This document shows, piece after piece, positions 1 to 8,185 of a stretch of 50,595 nt of DNA; position 1 is the stretch's first letter; each line of letters opens with the position of its first letter. Source of the stretch: Micavibrio sp. UBA2705 (lineage in GTDB: Bacteria; Pseudomonadota; Alphaproteobacteria; Micavibrionales; Micavibrionaceae); the NCBI GenBank assembly GCA_002354205.1, contig DELD01000055.1, positions 1 through 50,595 of the forward strand, written 5' to 3'. The position numbers were made by a program, and so were the translations under genes. Under the pieces are notes generated by a model, which made no database searches, was not told where the DNA came from, and saw nothing but the letters and a program-made list of their open reading frames with translations.

Positions 1-631
1 ATACGTCAATGACATCGAGCGTTTTACGCTCTGGCGTACCTGATGCAAAGGCGTATTCGGTCTCAGCAGGTGATGATAATATACCGCCGCCATAAATGCG
101 TAGCCCGTCTTTTGTTTCCATTAGGCCAAACTCAACCGTGAACCAATACAACCTTGCGAGCCAGACGCGGTCTTTTTTATCAGCCTTAAGGCCAAGCTTG
201 CCATAGACGTGGGTGAATGCGGCGAAGTCTGGATTGGTCAGCATCGCGCAGTGGCCAAAGACTTCGTGGAAAATGTCTGGTTCTTGCAGATAATCAAATT
301 CATCACGGCTGCGGATAAATGTTGCAACGGGGAATTTTTTATCAGCAAGCAGTGCAAAGAATTTATCAAAATTGATCAGCGCAGGCACGGGCGCAACTTC
401 CCATCCCGTTTTTTCGCGCAATATAGCGTTTATTTCGGGGATTTGCGGAATACGATCAGTGGGAAAGTTTAGCGTTTCCAGTCCTTGTAAATATTCATCA
501 CAGGCCTTGCCTTTAATGCATTGCATCTGCCGCGCTACAAGTTCGCCCCAAATGGCGTTTTCATCATCGCTCCACGCAATATAGCCCTTTTCATCTGGCG
601 CGCGTGATGTGTAATTTGTTGCTTTTCCCAT
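1..631 (-). CDS. phhA: Phenylalanine 4-monooxygenase (3' end beyond left edge)
   Basis: Converts phenylalanine to tyrosine with tetrahydropterin and O2, feeding the tyrosine-degradation genes next to it. Only the first 210 residues are in the window. The iron-binding signature is visible: FHEVFGH gives His122 and His127, and the VEFGL stretch gives Glu167, the usual 2-His-1-Glu facial triad of aromatic amino acid hydroxylases. The ATG at 631 has an AGGA element about 5 bases upstream. It lies 28 bases after maiA on the same strand and is probably the last visible gene of the FAH-maiA-phhA unit. Catalytic residues are seen directly; the pterin requirement is family knowledge. Confidence 0.93.
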   Translation of the reverse strand, partial: MGKATNYTSRAPDEKGYIAWSDDENAIWGELVARQMQCIKGKACDEYLQGLETLNFPTDRIPQIPEINAILREKTGWEVAPVPALINFDKFFALLADKKFPVATFIRSRDEFDYLQEPDIFHEVFGHCAMLTNPDFAAFTHVYGKLGLKADKKDRVWLARLYWFTVEFGLMETKDGLRIYGGGILSSPAETEYAFASGTPERKTLDVIDV

Positions 632-659
632 TTTCCTGTCCTGCTTTGTTATTTTGTTA

Positions 660-1337
660 TTATAGCATAGATCCGTGTATATTTTCTAACTCTGGTGGCG
701 CATCTAGGTGCGCCTCTGGCGTTGCTTTTTTGACCCGTGCATCGTGCAGCATATTTTTTTCAATCTGCAACAATTTTGGATAAGGAGCAAGGTCAACTTT
801 GTAACGCCGCGCATTATATAATTGCGGCAGTAAGCAAATATCCGCCATTGAAATTTCTTCGCCGCAGCTAAAATCATATTGTGCCTTGGTGCGGGTAAGC
901 ATTGTTTCATATGTGGCAAGGCCGCGGCTGATCCAGTGTTCGACCCATGCATTTGCTTGCGCTTGGTCTGCATCAAGCACGCCCATTAAATAGGCTTTCC
1001 AAACTTGGGGCGTACCGAAAGGGTGAATATCGGTGGCGATCAGCAGGGCGAGCTGCCAAATTTCCGCTTGCGTTTTTGCGTCGCCGTAAATTAATTTGGG
1101 CGCAGCATATGCACTATCCAAATATTGCATCACAGCAAGGCTTTGATTGAGCTCTACTTCGCCATCAATGAAATAGGGCGCAGTGCCAAGCGGGTTGATT
1201 TTCTTATAGGCGGCGCTTTTATGTTCACCCTTTAGCAAGTCAACATTAACCGTCTCGTAATCAAGGCCCTTGATGTTAAGGGCAATGCGCAGACGATAAC
1301 AGCTTGACGCACGGTAATAATCATAAAGCTTGATCAT
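660..1337 (-). CDS. maiA: Maleylacetoacetate isomerase (zeta-class glutathione transferase)
   Basis: Isomerises maleylacetoacetate to fumarylacetoacetate, the penultimate step of tyrosine/homogentisate degradation, using glutathione. The 225-residue length suits the zeta GST family. The N-terminal thioredoxin-like domain carries the diagnostic SSCYRLRIAL motif (Ser11, Ser12, Cys13), and NQSLAVMQYL is the usual glutathione-binding QS segment. An alpha-helical C-terminal domain follows. The start lies three bases after the stop of the fumarylacetoacetate-hydrolase gene, so the two are almost certainly co-transcribed. Fit of motif, length and neighbours makes the call secure. Confidence 0.93.
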   Translation of the reverse strand: MIKLYDYYRASSCYRLRIALNIKGLDYETVNVDLLKGEHKSAAYKKINPLGTAPYFIDGEVELNQSLAVMQYLDSAYAAPKLIYGDAKTQAEIWQLALLIATDIHPFGTPQVWKAYLMGVLDADQAQANAWVEHWISRGLATYETMLTRTKAQYDFSCGEEISMADICLLPQLYNARRYKVDLAPYPKLLQIEKNMLHDARVKKATPEAHLDAPPELENIHGSML

Positions 1338-1340
1338 TGG

Positions 1341-2351
1341 TTATGCGCTTTTCTTGACGGGTTTTGCTGCAGCATTATATTGCACGATTTTTTGTTCAAT
1401 TGTGCCGAAAATGGATTGACCATTTGCGTCTTTGGCTTCGATTTTAATGCTGTCGCCAAATTTCATAAACGGTGTTTTAAATTCACCGCTTTCTATTTTT
1501 TCAATCATACGGATTTCGGCAAGGCAGCTATAGCCGACATTACGATCTGAATTTGAAATCGTGCCAGATCCGATAATGGCGCCAGCGCCCAATGGACGCG
1601 TTTTTGCTGCGTGCGCAATAAGTTCGCCAAAATCAAACTGCATTTCAACGCCGCAATTTGGCTCGCCGCATTCAACGCCGTTTAATGTGCTGATTAAGGG
1701 TTTGGTAAATTTGCGTCCATCCCATGCATCGCCAAGGCTGTCTGGTGTGACGGCTGCAGGGGAAAATGCGCTTGGCGGCTTGGAGTTGAAAAAGCCAAAA
1801 CCTTTACCCAGTTCATTAGGAATAAGGTTGCGTAATGATACATCATTCATTGTCATGACGAGCGCAATATATTGCGGCGCATCTTCGGCGCTAACGCCCA
1901 TTGGAACGTCTGTGGTGATAACGGCAATTTCGCCCTCAAAATCAATGCCAAAATCTTCGCTGATGACTTCGATATCCTGCGTGGGGTCTAAAATAGTGTC
2001 TGATACGCCTTGGTACATTAAGGGGTCAGTAAGGAAGCTTTCAGGCATTTCTGCGCCGCGGGCTTTACGTACTAACTCAACATGGTTTAAATAGGCACTG
2101 CCATCGGCGACTTGGTAGGCGCGGGGCAATGGTGAGGCACATTTATTTTGGTCAAAATTTTCGATGTTTGAGGCGTTGCCCGTTTCTAAATCTTTGTGTA
2201 ATGCTGCAAGTTTTGGTGCGCAGATATCCCATTCATCAAGCGCGGCCTGCATGGTTGGCGCAATGGCGGCGGCGCTCACGGCTTTGGTAAGATCGTTTGA
2301 TACAACGTAAAGCTGACCGTCACGGCCTGATTTATATGATGCGAGTTTCAT
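1341..2351 (-). CDS. Fumarylacetoacetate hydrolase family protein
   Basis: Probably cleaves fumarylacetoacetate to fumarate and acetoacetate, ending tyrosine catabolism. The 336-residue protein has the FAH fold signatures: an SEDFGIDFEGE segment supplying acidic metal ligands, then a MTMNDVSLRN segment with a further Asp, and a GAGAIIGSGTISN segment typical of the shorter bacterial fumarylacetoacetases. I chose ATG 2351 because a GGAAGGAA ribosome site lies just upstream; a longer reading that starts at 2417 adds 22 residues without family character. It is the first gene of a minus-strand unit with maiA and phhA, which supports this substrate over other FAH-family substrates. Confidence 0.88.
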   Translation of the reverse strand: MKLASYKSGRDGQLYVVSNDLTKAVSAAAIAPTMQAALDEWDICAPKLAALHKDLETGNASNIENFDQNKCASPLPRAYQVADGSAYLNHVELVRKARGAEMPESFLTDPLMYQGVSDTILDPTQDIEVISEDFGIDFEGEIAVITTDVPMGVSAEDAPQYIALVMTMNDVSLRNLIPNELGKGFGFFNSKPPSAFSPAAVTPDSLGDAWDGRKFTKPLISTLNGVECGEPNCGVEMQFDFGELIAHAAKTRPLGAGAIIGSGTISNSDRNVGYSCLAEIRMIEKIESGEFKTPFMKFGDSIKIEAKDANGQSIFGTIEQKIVQYNAAAKPVKKSA

Positions 2352-2536
2352 CGTCGTTCCTTCCATTTGTAATCTGTTTTCTGACAAGCAGTCTACCTTG
2401 TTTTCACAGTTGGTCAAGCGCGCGGCTTCATGCTAGGCTTGCATCACAGATACAAGCCACGTTACTGTGGATATTGAATTAGGGCGGATGCCATATAAAG
2501 TAAAATTTAAGACAAACAAATATAGGGTTGATAAGA

Positions 2537-3364
2537 ATGTGTAGATGGATTGCCTATTGCGGCGCACCGATATTTATTGAGCAAATTGTAACATTGCCAG
2601 ATCACTCATTAGTTGCGCAAAGTATTAATGCTGAGATGAACTTTACTTCAGAAGGCACGCTGGTCAGCTTAAACGCCGATGGCTTTGGCGTTGGCTGGTA
2701 CGGCGAAAAAGACGAGCCTGGCCTGTTTAAAGATGAGCTGCCCGCATGGAGTAATGAAAACCTGCATGAGATTTGTAAACATACTAAGGCGAGTATCTTT
2801 TTTGCCCATGTGCGTGCGCGGACAACGGGCGTGGTGCAGCGTTCAAACTGTCATCCGTTTAAATATAAGAACTGGCTATTTCAGCATAATGGGCATATTG
2901 ATGCTTTCGAAGTGCTGCGCCAAGATTTGCATAAAGACATTGCACCAGAATTTTATGCAGAGCTATCCGGCACGACAGATAGTGAGACGTTTTTCTTATT
3001 GGCTTTGACCTATGGGTTAATGGATGACCCGAAAAAGGGGCTACAAAAAGCCGTTGAGCGTGTAAGGGCTGCGGCGGAAGAGAAAAAGACCAGCGGTATT
3101 ATCAATTTATCCTGCACCGTGAGTGATGGCGATAAAGTTTGGACGATACGTTACGCAGAAAAAGATGCGCCGATGACACAATTTTACTCGACCGCATCTG
3201 ATTGGATTAGCGACGAAAGCGGCGAAGAGACAATCAAGCAAAAAAAGAGCGTGATTATCGTCTCTGAACCGATCGATAAATTGAGCAAAGAATGGATTGA
3301 GATTCCGCCTAATGCATTCACAACCACGATCGGCAATCACATCGAGATTGAAGATTTTCTTTAA
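2537..3364 (+). CDS. Class II glutamine amidotransferase domain protein
   Basis: An Ntn-type glutaminase domain protein of 275 residues. The start at ATG 2537 is set by function: it puts Cys at position 2 (MCRWIAYCG), the N-terminal nucleophile exposed after Met removal; AGGG lies 9 bases upstream. Other family marks are DGFGVGWY, the HVRARTTG arginine loop that binds the glutamine carboxylate, the NCHPF segment and the FQHNGHI segment. It resembles the YafJ/EgtC group of stand-alone glutaminase-domain proteins. No acceptor domain is fused, so the amide acceptor is unknown. It sits between tyrosine-degradation genes, but a role there is only a guess. Confidence 0.82.
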   Translation: MCRWIAYCGAPIFIEQIVTLPDHSLVAQSINAEMNFTSEGTLVSLNADGFGVGWYGEKDEPGLFKDELPAWSNENLHEICKHTKASIFFAHVRARTTGVVQRSNCHPFKYKNWLFQHNGHIDAFEVLRQDLHKDIAPEFYAELSGTTDSETFFLLALTYGLMDDPKKGLQKAVERVRAAAEEKKTSGIINLSCTVSDGDKVWTIRYAEKDAPMTQFYSTASDWISDESGEETIKQKKSVIIVSEPIDKLSKEWIEIPPNAFTTTIGNHIEIEDFL

Positions 3365-3400
3365 AGAACAGATGTAATAAGCGCTGTGCTTGGCTGCGGT

Positions 3401-4456
3401 TTATGCTTCTTTTTCGTCAAGCACGCCGCGGCGGATTTGGTCGAGCTCGATTGATTCGAAAAGCGCCTGAAAATTGCCTTCGCCGAAACCTTCATTGCCT
3501 TTGCGTTGAATAATTTCAAAGAAAACAGGGCCAATGGCATCTTTGGTGAAGATTTGCAGCAAAATACCTTGCCCATCGGTCGGTGCGCCATCAAGGAGGA
3601 TGTTGAGTTTTTGCAGCTCCGCTGTGTCTTCGCCGTGGCCTTGGACGCGGGCGTCAAGTTTCTCGTAATATGTCGCGGGCGTTTCTTGCAGCGGTACTTG
3701 GTTTGTGTTTAATGCGCGCACGGTTTCATATATATCGGCAGTGCCGAGGGCAATATGCTGAATACCTTCGCCGTTAAAGCGTTTCAAAAACTCTTCAATT
3801 TGTGATTTATCGTCTGAACTTTCATTGAGCGGGATACGGATCTTACCGCAAGGTGAAGTCATGGCGCGGCTTTTCAGGCCGGTAAGCTTGCCTTCAATAT
3901 CGAAATAACGGATTTCTCGGAAATTGAAAATATCTTCATAGAACTTGCCCCATACATCCATATTGCCACGAAAGACATTATGGGTCAGGTGGTCAATATA
4001 GGTAAGTCCTGCGCCTTTTGGGTGGCGGTCATCGGTGATGAAGTCAAAATTATCATCATAAAAACTTTCATCGTCAAGCAAATGGATAAGGCTGCCGCCA
4101 ATGCCGTCGATTGTTGGCACGTCTTTTTGTTTTGCGCCGCTTTTATCCATAGCGGATACTGCGCCGCGTTTTAAAGCCTCTTTAAATGCCGCATCTGCGT
4201 CCTTGACGACAAAAGCCATAGAGCTTGCCCCTGCGATATGTGCATCGCTAAATGCCTTGGGCTGTCCGTAGTCCTCGGCGTTAAGCAGGAAGTTAATACC
4301 GCCCTGACGGTAGAGGTGGATAGCGCGTGATTTGTGATTCGCGACTTTGGTGAAGCCGAGTTTTTCAAATAATTTACCTAGCTCGTCTTCTTTACCTGCA
4401 TATTCAATGAAGGCGAAACCGTTTGTACCAAGTGGATTTTCGAATAGATCAGCCAT
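3401..4456 (-). CDS. hpd: 4-hydroxyphenylpyruvate dioxygenase
   Basis: Converts 4-hydroxyphenylpyruvate to homogentisate with Fe(II) and O2. At 351 residues it has the standard bacterial length. The two tandem vicinal-oxygen-chelate domains are visible, and the iron ligands are His156 (YIDHLTHN), His234 (IQHIALGT) and Glu314 (FFEIIQRKG). The C-terminal GFGEGNFQALFESIE segment is typical of the family and closes the active site. ATG 4456 follows an AGGAG site at 7 bases. It converges on the glutamine amidotransferase gene and diverges from the dehydrogenase at 4666, with a shared 209-base promoter region. Confidence 0.96.
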   Translation of the reverse strand: MADLFENPLGTNGFAFIEYAGKEDELGKLFEKLGFTKVANHKSRAIHLYRQGGINFLLNAEDYGQPKAFSDAHIAGASSMAFVVKDADAAFKEALKRGAVSAMDKSGAKQKDVPTIDGIGGSLIHLLDDESFYDDNFDFITDDRHPKGAGLTYIDHLTHNVFRGNMDVWGKFYEDIFNFREIRYFDIEGKLTGLKSRAMTSPCGKIRIPLNESSDDKSQIEEFLKRFNGEGIQHIALGTADIYETVRALNTNQVPLQETPATYYEKLDARVQGHGEDTAELQKLNILLDGAPTDGQGILLQIFTKDAIGPVFFEIIQRKGNEGFGEGNFQALFESIELDQIRRGVLDEKEA

Positions 4457-4665
4457 AGGGCGCTCCTGTTATATTTTTTGTTATTGTTTCTTAATTTATA
4501 TAGCTGGACGCAGTATAAATGAAAGTAGGGGCGATCAATAGCCCTAAAACTTGCGGCGGTGCAACAGCATCTAAGATTGACCGGTATTCGGATCAAGCAT
4601 ACACTCGGCGCAGCCAATAAAATAAGTGTTTAGCTTACAAGATATAATAATAACGGGAGTTCACA

Positions 4666-5739
4666 ATGGCGCTTACTTTTTCTTACCCTGATTTATCAGC
4701 ACATCCTGCCTATGATAACCATGAAAAGATATTAATGGCAGAAGATGCAGATATTGGTTTCAAGGCCTATATTGCCCTTCACAATACCAAACGCGGCCCT
4801 GCGCGCGGTGGCTGCCGTTATTGGCCGCATTATAATAATGATAATGATGCCATTAATGATGTGCTGCGCCTTTCAAAAGGCATGACCTATAAAAATGCAT
4901 TGGCTAATTTAAAATATGGCGGGGGAAAAACGGTTATTGTTGGCAAGGTAGGGACAACGAATCCAGACCCGTCTTTTATGATGGCATTAGGTCATGCACT
5001 GAATGAGTTGCAGGGCATATATGAAACGGGTGAAGATGTCGGCACGCGATTAGAAGATTTTAAAATTGCGGGCAGCATTACAGATTTTGTACGTGTGCGT
5101 TCATTGGAGAAGGCGGGGGTCATAGACCTACCGGGCGGGCCGCCATTATATACAGCCATTGGCGTTTATCACGGCATAAAGGCCGCGGTAAAACACAAGA
5201 TGGGCAAAGACGTTCTGCGCGACATACGTTTTGCAGTGAAAGGTTTAGGTAGCGTAGCAACGCCGCTTTGTGCGCTTTTACATGCTGATGGTGCGAAGTT
5301 AACGGTTGCGGATATTGACCCTGCAAAAGTTGCGCGCGCCGCAAAGGAATGGGGCGCGAAAATTGGCCACCCTGATGATATTATGTTTGAAGATGTTGAT
5401 GTCTATGTGCCTTGTGCGCTTGGCGGTGATATTAGTGCCGATACGGTTGACGCGATTCAGGCCAAAGTCATTGCAGGGGCAGCAAATAATCAGTTGGCAA
5501 CTCCAGAGATGGCAGAAGCATTAAAAGCGCGTGGTATATTATATGCGCCTGATTACGCGATTAACGCGGGTGGTGTGATTAATGTTGTGGAAATTGGCGC
5601 AAGCCATGAAGAGTTAATCGCCAAGCTGCGTCATATCGGCGTAACGCTTGATGAAATTTTTAAGCGTGCTGATGCTGAGGATAAAACCACGGCAGAGATA
5701 GCAGATATCATCGCTTTAGAGCGTATAGCTTCACATTAA
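4666..5739 (+). CDS. Glu/Leu/Phe/Val dehydrogenase (leucine or phenylalanine type)
   Basis: NAD-dependent oxidative deaminase of a hydrophobic amino acid. The 357-residue length fits leucine/phenylalanine dehydrogenases rather than glutamate dehydrogenase. Visible residues: ARGGCRYW substrate loop, Lys71 and Lys83 in the LSKGMTYKNALANLKYGGGK stretch (the same 12-residue spacing as the catalytic lysines of leucine dehydrogenase), ETGEDVGT with the proton-transfer Asp124, and a GLGSVA dinucleotide turn near 193-198. Divergence from hpd suggests a link to aromatic amino acids, possibly giving phenylpyruvate or hydroxyphenylpyruvate, but the substrate cannot be settled by eye. Confidence 0.88.
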   Translation: MALTFSYPDLSAHPAYDNHEKILMAEDADIGFKAYIALHNTKRGPARGGCRYWPHYNNDNDAINDVLRLSKGMTYKNALANLKYGGGKTVIVGKVGTTNPDPSFMMALGHALNELQGIYETGEDVGTRLEDFKIAGSITDFVRVRSLEKAGVIDLPGGPPLYTAIGVYHGIKAAVKHKMGKDVLRDIRFAVKGLGSVATPLCALLHADGAKLTVADIDPAKVARAAKEWGAKIGHPDDIMFEDVDVYVPCALGGDISADTVDAIQAKVIAGAANNQLATPEMAEALKARGILYAPDYAINAGGVINVVEIGASHEELIAKLRHIGVTLDEIFKRADAEDKTTAEIADIIALERIASH

Positions 5740-5838
5740 ATGACGTTATGGGCGGCAGCGAATCATATTTTATGATAGTGTAGCCCCTGCGTCACTCGAC
5801 TTTAAGACGTAATCTTTAATAATCAATAAGGAGCAATT

Positions 5839-7368
5839 ATGATGCGCGACAATGTAGGTTTAGATGTAAATAAGGTCTTTGAGGAATTAGGCATTTCAGA
5901 TGTGCTTAGTCAATCAGGTAACCTGCCTGTATTTAGCCCCGCTGATGGCAAAAAGTTAGCTTCTGTGCAGATGCACACATCCGCGCAGTGCGATGCGATG
6001 ATGTCAGATGCCGAAGATGCATTTAAAGCATGGCGCATTATTCCTGCACCGCGCCGTGGTGAACTTATCCGTTTGCTGGGTGAGATTTTGCGTGAGAAGA
6101 AAGAAGCGCTGGGTGCTTTGGTCTCTCTCGAAAACGGTAAAATTTTTCAAGAAGGCCTCGGCGAAGTGCAGGAGATGATTGATATTTGTGATTTTGCTGT
6201 TGGTGTGAGCCGTCAATTATATGGTTTAACGATTGCTTCTGAACGTCCGGGGCATAAAATGCGTGAATATTGGCAGCCTGCAGGCCCTGTGGGGGTGATT
6301 AGCGCGTTTAACTTCCCTGTTGCTGTTTGGGCATGGAATACGGCGCTGGCGATTGTCTGCGGCGATCCTGTGATCTGGAAGCCATCGGAGAAAACGCCGC
6401 TTACGGCAATTGCCTGTCAGCAAATGTTCTTGGATGCCTGCGCTAAATTTGGCGCAGATGCACCAGAAAACCTTTCGCAGCTCTTAATTGGCGAAGCAGA
6501 AATTGGCGCGCAAATGGTGGCGGATAAGCGAATGTCAGTGATTAGTGCAACAGGCAGTACGGCAATGGGACGTAAAGTTGCGCCAATCGTCGCTGAGCGT
6601 TTTGGTAAAGTGATATTGGAGCTAGGCGGTAATAACGCGATTATCGTCGCACCAAGCGCGGATTTAGATCTTGCTTTCCAAGCTATCGTCTTTGGCGCAG
6701 TTGGCACATGTGGGCAGCGCTGTACGTCAACACGCCGCGTGTTCATACATGATGATATTTATGATGCTTTAGTGCCGCGTATTAAAAAAGCCTATGGCGG
6801 TTTGTCGCTCGGCCATCCCATGGCAGAAGGGACACTTGTTGGCCCCTTAATTGACGGCATGTCATTCGACCTGATGGAAACGGCGCTTGATAAAGTCCGC
6901 ACCATGGGCGCTGACATAACAGGGGGCGGGCGTGCATTGGTGGATGAGTATCCAGAAGCGTTTTACGTCAACCCAGCCGTCGTTGAAATGAGCGGCATTG
7001 CTGATAACGTCAAAGAAGAAACTTTCGCGCCGATATTATATGTCTTCCGCTATTCTGATTTGGAAGAAGCGATTGAACGTCAAAATGATGTGCCGCAGGG
7101 TTTGTCATCGGCTATCTTTACGCGCGATGTTTTAGAGGCTGAAACCTTCACCGCAGAAGCGGGCAGTGATTGCGGCATTGCGAATGTCAATATTGGCACA
7201 AGCGGCGCCGAAATTGGCGGCGCATTTGGCGGCGAAAAAGAGACTGGGGGCGGCAGAGAAAGCGGTTCAGATGCATGGAAAGGCTATATGCGCCGTATGA
7301 CAAGTACGCTGAACTATTCGAAAGAATTACCGCTTGCGCAGGGTATTAAATTCAGCGTTGGGGAGTGA
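5839..7368 (+). CDS. ALDH7-family aldehyde dehydrogenase (aminoadipate-semialdehyde type)
   Basis: NAD(P)-dependent aldehyde dehydrogenase of 509 residues, close to antiquitin/ALDH7. Catalytic residues are Glu261 (ILELGG) and Cys295 (GTCGQRCTSTRR). The C-terminal part has the ALDH7-specific pattern EIGGAFGGEKETGGGRESGS, then DAWKGYMRR and NYSKELPLAQGIKF. In bacteria this family oxidises L-2-aminoadipate 6-semialdehyde/piperideine-6-carboxylate in lysine breakdown (AmaB, Pcd). AGGAG lies 6 bases before ATG 5839; a second ATG follows directly. It lies 99 bases after the amino acid dehydrogenase, and a strong terminator follows it. Family is clear, substrate inferred. Confidence 0.9.
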   Translation: MMRDNVGLDVNKVFEELGISDVLSQSGNLPVFSPADGKKLASVQMHTSAQCDAMMSDAEDAFKAWRIIPAPRRGELIRLLGEILREKKEALGALVSLENGKIFQEGLGEVQEMIDICDFAVGVSRQLYGLTIASERPGHKMREYWQPAGPVGVISAFNFPVAVWAWNTALAIVCGDPVIWKPSEKTPLTAIACQQMFLDACAKFGADAPENLSQLLIGEAEIGAQMVADKRMSVISATGSTAMGRKVAPIVAERFGKVILELGGNNAIIVAPSADLDLAFQAIVFGAVGTCGQRCTSTRRVFIHDDIYDALVPRIKKAYGGLSLGHPMAEGTLVGPLIDGMSFDLMETALDKVRTMGADITGGGRALVDEYPEAFYVNPAVVEMSGIADNVKEETFAPILYVFRYSDLEEAIERQNDVPQGLSSAIFTRDVLEAETFTAEAGSDCGIANVNIGTSGAEIGGAFGGEKETGGGRESGSDAWKGYMRRMTSTLNYSKELPLAQGIKFSVGE

Positions 7369-7398
7369 TTTTAGCCAATTGTTTTCGGAAGTATTTTT

Positions 7399-7427
7399 AA
7401 AAAGGGCGCTAATAGCGCCCTTTTTTA
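7399..7427 (+). terminator. Intrinsic terminator of the aldehyde dehydrogenase gene
   Basis: A stem AAAGGGCGCT / AGCGCCCTTT with a 3-base AAT loop is followed by a run of T. It sits about 30 bases after the stop at 7368 and separates the dehydrogenase unit from the TetR gene. Confidence 0.9.
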
Positions 7428-7452
7428 TGGTTTAATTTCAGTTATATAAGTG

Positions 7453-7468
7453 TAAACTAATCTGTTTA
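7453..7468. promoter_or_regulatory. Candidate TetR operator, distal copy
   Basis: Inverted repeat TAAAC-N6-GTTTA. It shares arms and spacer length with a second site at 7527-7544 and lies upstream of the TetR gene. The matching pair suggests autoregulatory operators; this is inferred from symmetry and position. Confidence 0.45.
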
Positions 7469-7526
7469 TAATATGTGTGGGTATGTTGACAAAGCTGCTT
7501 TGGAGAGGAGTCCGTATAGTGTATAA

Positions 7527-7544
7527 ATAAACTGATATGTTTAT
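7527..7544. promoter_or_regulatory. Candidate TetR operator, proximal copy
   Basis: Inverted repeat ATAAAC-N6-GTTTAT, 20 bases before the TetR start codon at 7565 and probably overlapping the transcription start. Its arms match the distal copy at 7453-7468. Confidence 0.5.
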
Positions 7545-7564
7545 AGGTAAAATGGAAATATAAT

Positions 7565-8161
7565 ATGAAAATCACAGCGAAACAGAAAGACATTTTAGCC
7601 GCGGCAGAAATTGAATTTCAAAAGCATGGTTTGCACAATGCGATTATTGATACAATCGTTGAAAATGCTCAGGTTTCGAAGCGTACACTCTATAAATATT
7701 ATCGAAGTAAACTGGATCTTTTCCAGGCTGTTTTGATGCAAAAATACCGCGCCGTCGGGCGCGGTAAGGCTGTGCTTTATCAGCGCGATCAAGATTTTAA
7801 AAAACAGCTTAAGTCACTTATTGTTCATGAGATAAATGCTTATCAATCAAAGGCTTATATGGATGTGGCGCAGATCATATTGCGTGAATTGATGCTTTCT
7901 CAGGATAAAGCAGAGAAAGTCTTTGCCCAATTGCCGCCCACAGGAACGTCACTGGGTAAGTGGCTGGGGGATGCAGTCAAGGATGGGTATTTAGTTTGTC
8001 AGGATATCGCTATGGCTGCTGAGAGCCTAGAAGGACATATTAAGTCTTATGCCTTTTACCCGCAGGTCTTTGGTTTTGCGCAGATGGAAGGTTCAAAGAT
8101 AGATGCTGTGGCAGATCATATGGTTGATATGATTTGTAAATCCTATGAATTTTCAGGGTAA
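7565..8161 (+). CDS. TetR/AcrR-family transcriptional regulator
   Basis: One-component DNA-binding repressor of 198 residues, the usual size for the family. The N-terminal helix-turn-helix is recognisable: ILAAAEIEFQKHGLHNAIID, then IVENAQVSKRTLYKYYRSKLDLFQAV, with the typical YKYYRSK recognition-helix end. The C-terminal ligand and dimer domain is unspecific and gives no hint of the inducer. Two near-identical palindromes upstream look like its own operators. It could control the aldehyde dehydrogenase before it or the solute-binding gene that converges on it; neither is proven. Confidence 0.85.
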   Translation: MKITAKQKDILAAAEIEFQKHGLHNAIIDTIVENAQVSKRTLYKYYRSKLDLFQAVLMQKYRAVGRGKAVLYQRDQDFKKQLKSLIVHEINAYQSKAYMDVAQIILRELMLSQDKAEKVFAQLPPTGTSLGKWLGDAVKDGYLVCQDIAMAAESLEGHIKSYAFYPQVFGFAQMEGSKIDAVADHMVDMICKSYEFSG

Positions 8162-8185
8162 TTATTAGGGGCTTTATGTATGCGC

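Noticed and set aside
1561..2094. 177-codon open frame on the plus strand
   Set aside because: It lies fully antisense inside the fumarylacetoacetate-hydrolase gene, has no ribosome site and no recognisable family.
4526..4546. TAGGG-N11-CCCTA dyad in the hpd upstream region
   Set aside because: Arms are only five bases and no second copy or promoter context supports it.
7486..7520. TTGACA and TATAGT as promoter of the TetR gene
   Set aside because: The spacer is 23 bases, too long for a normal sigma-70 promoter.
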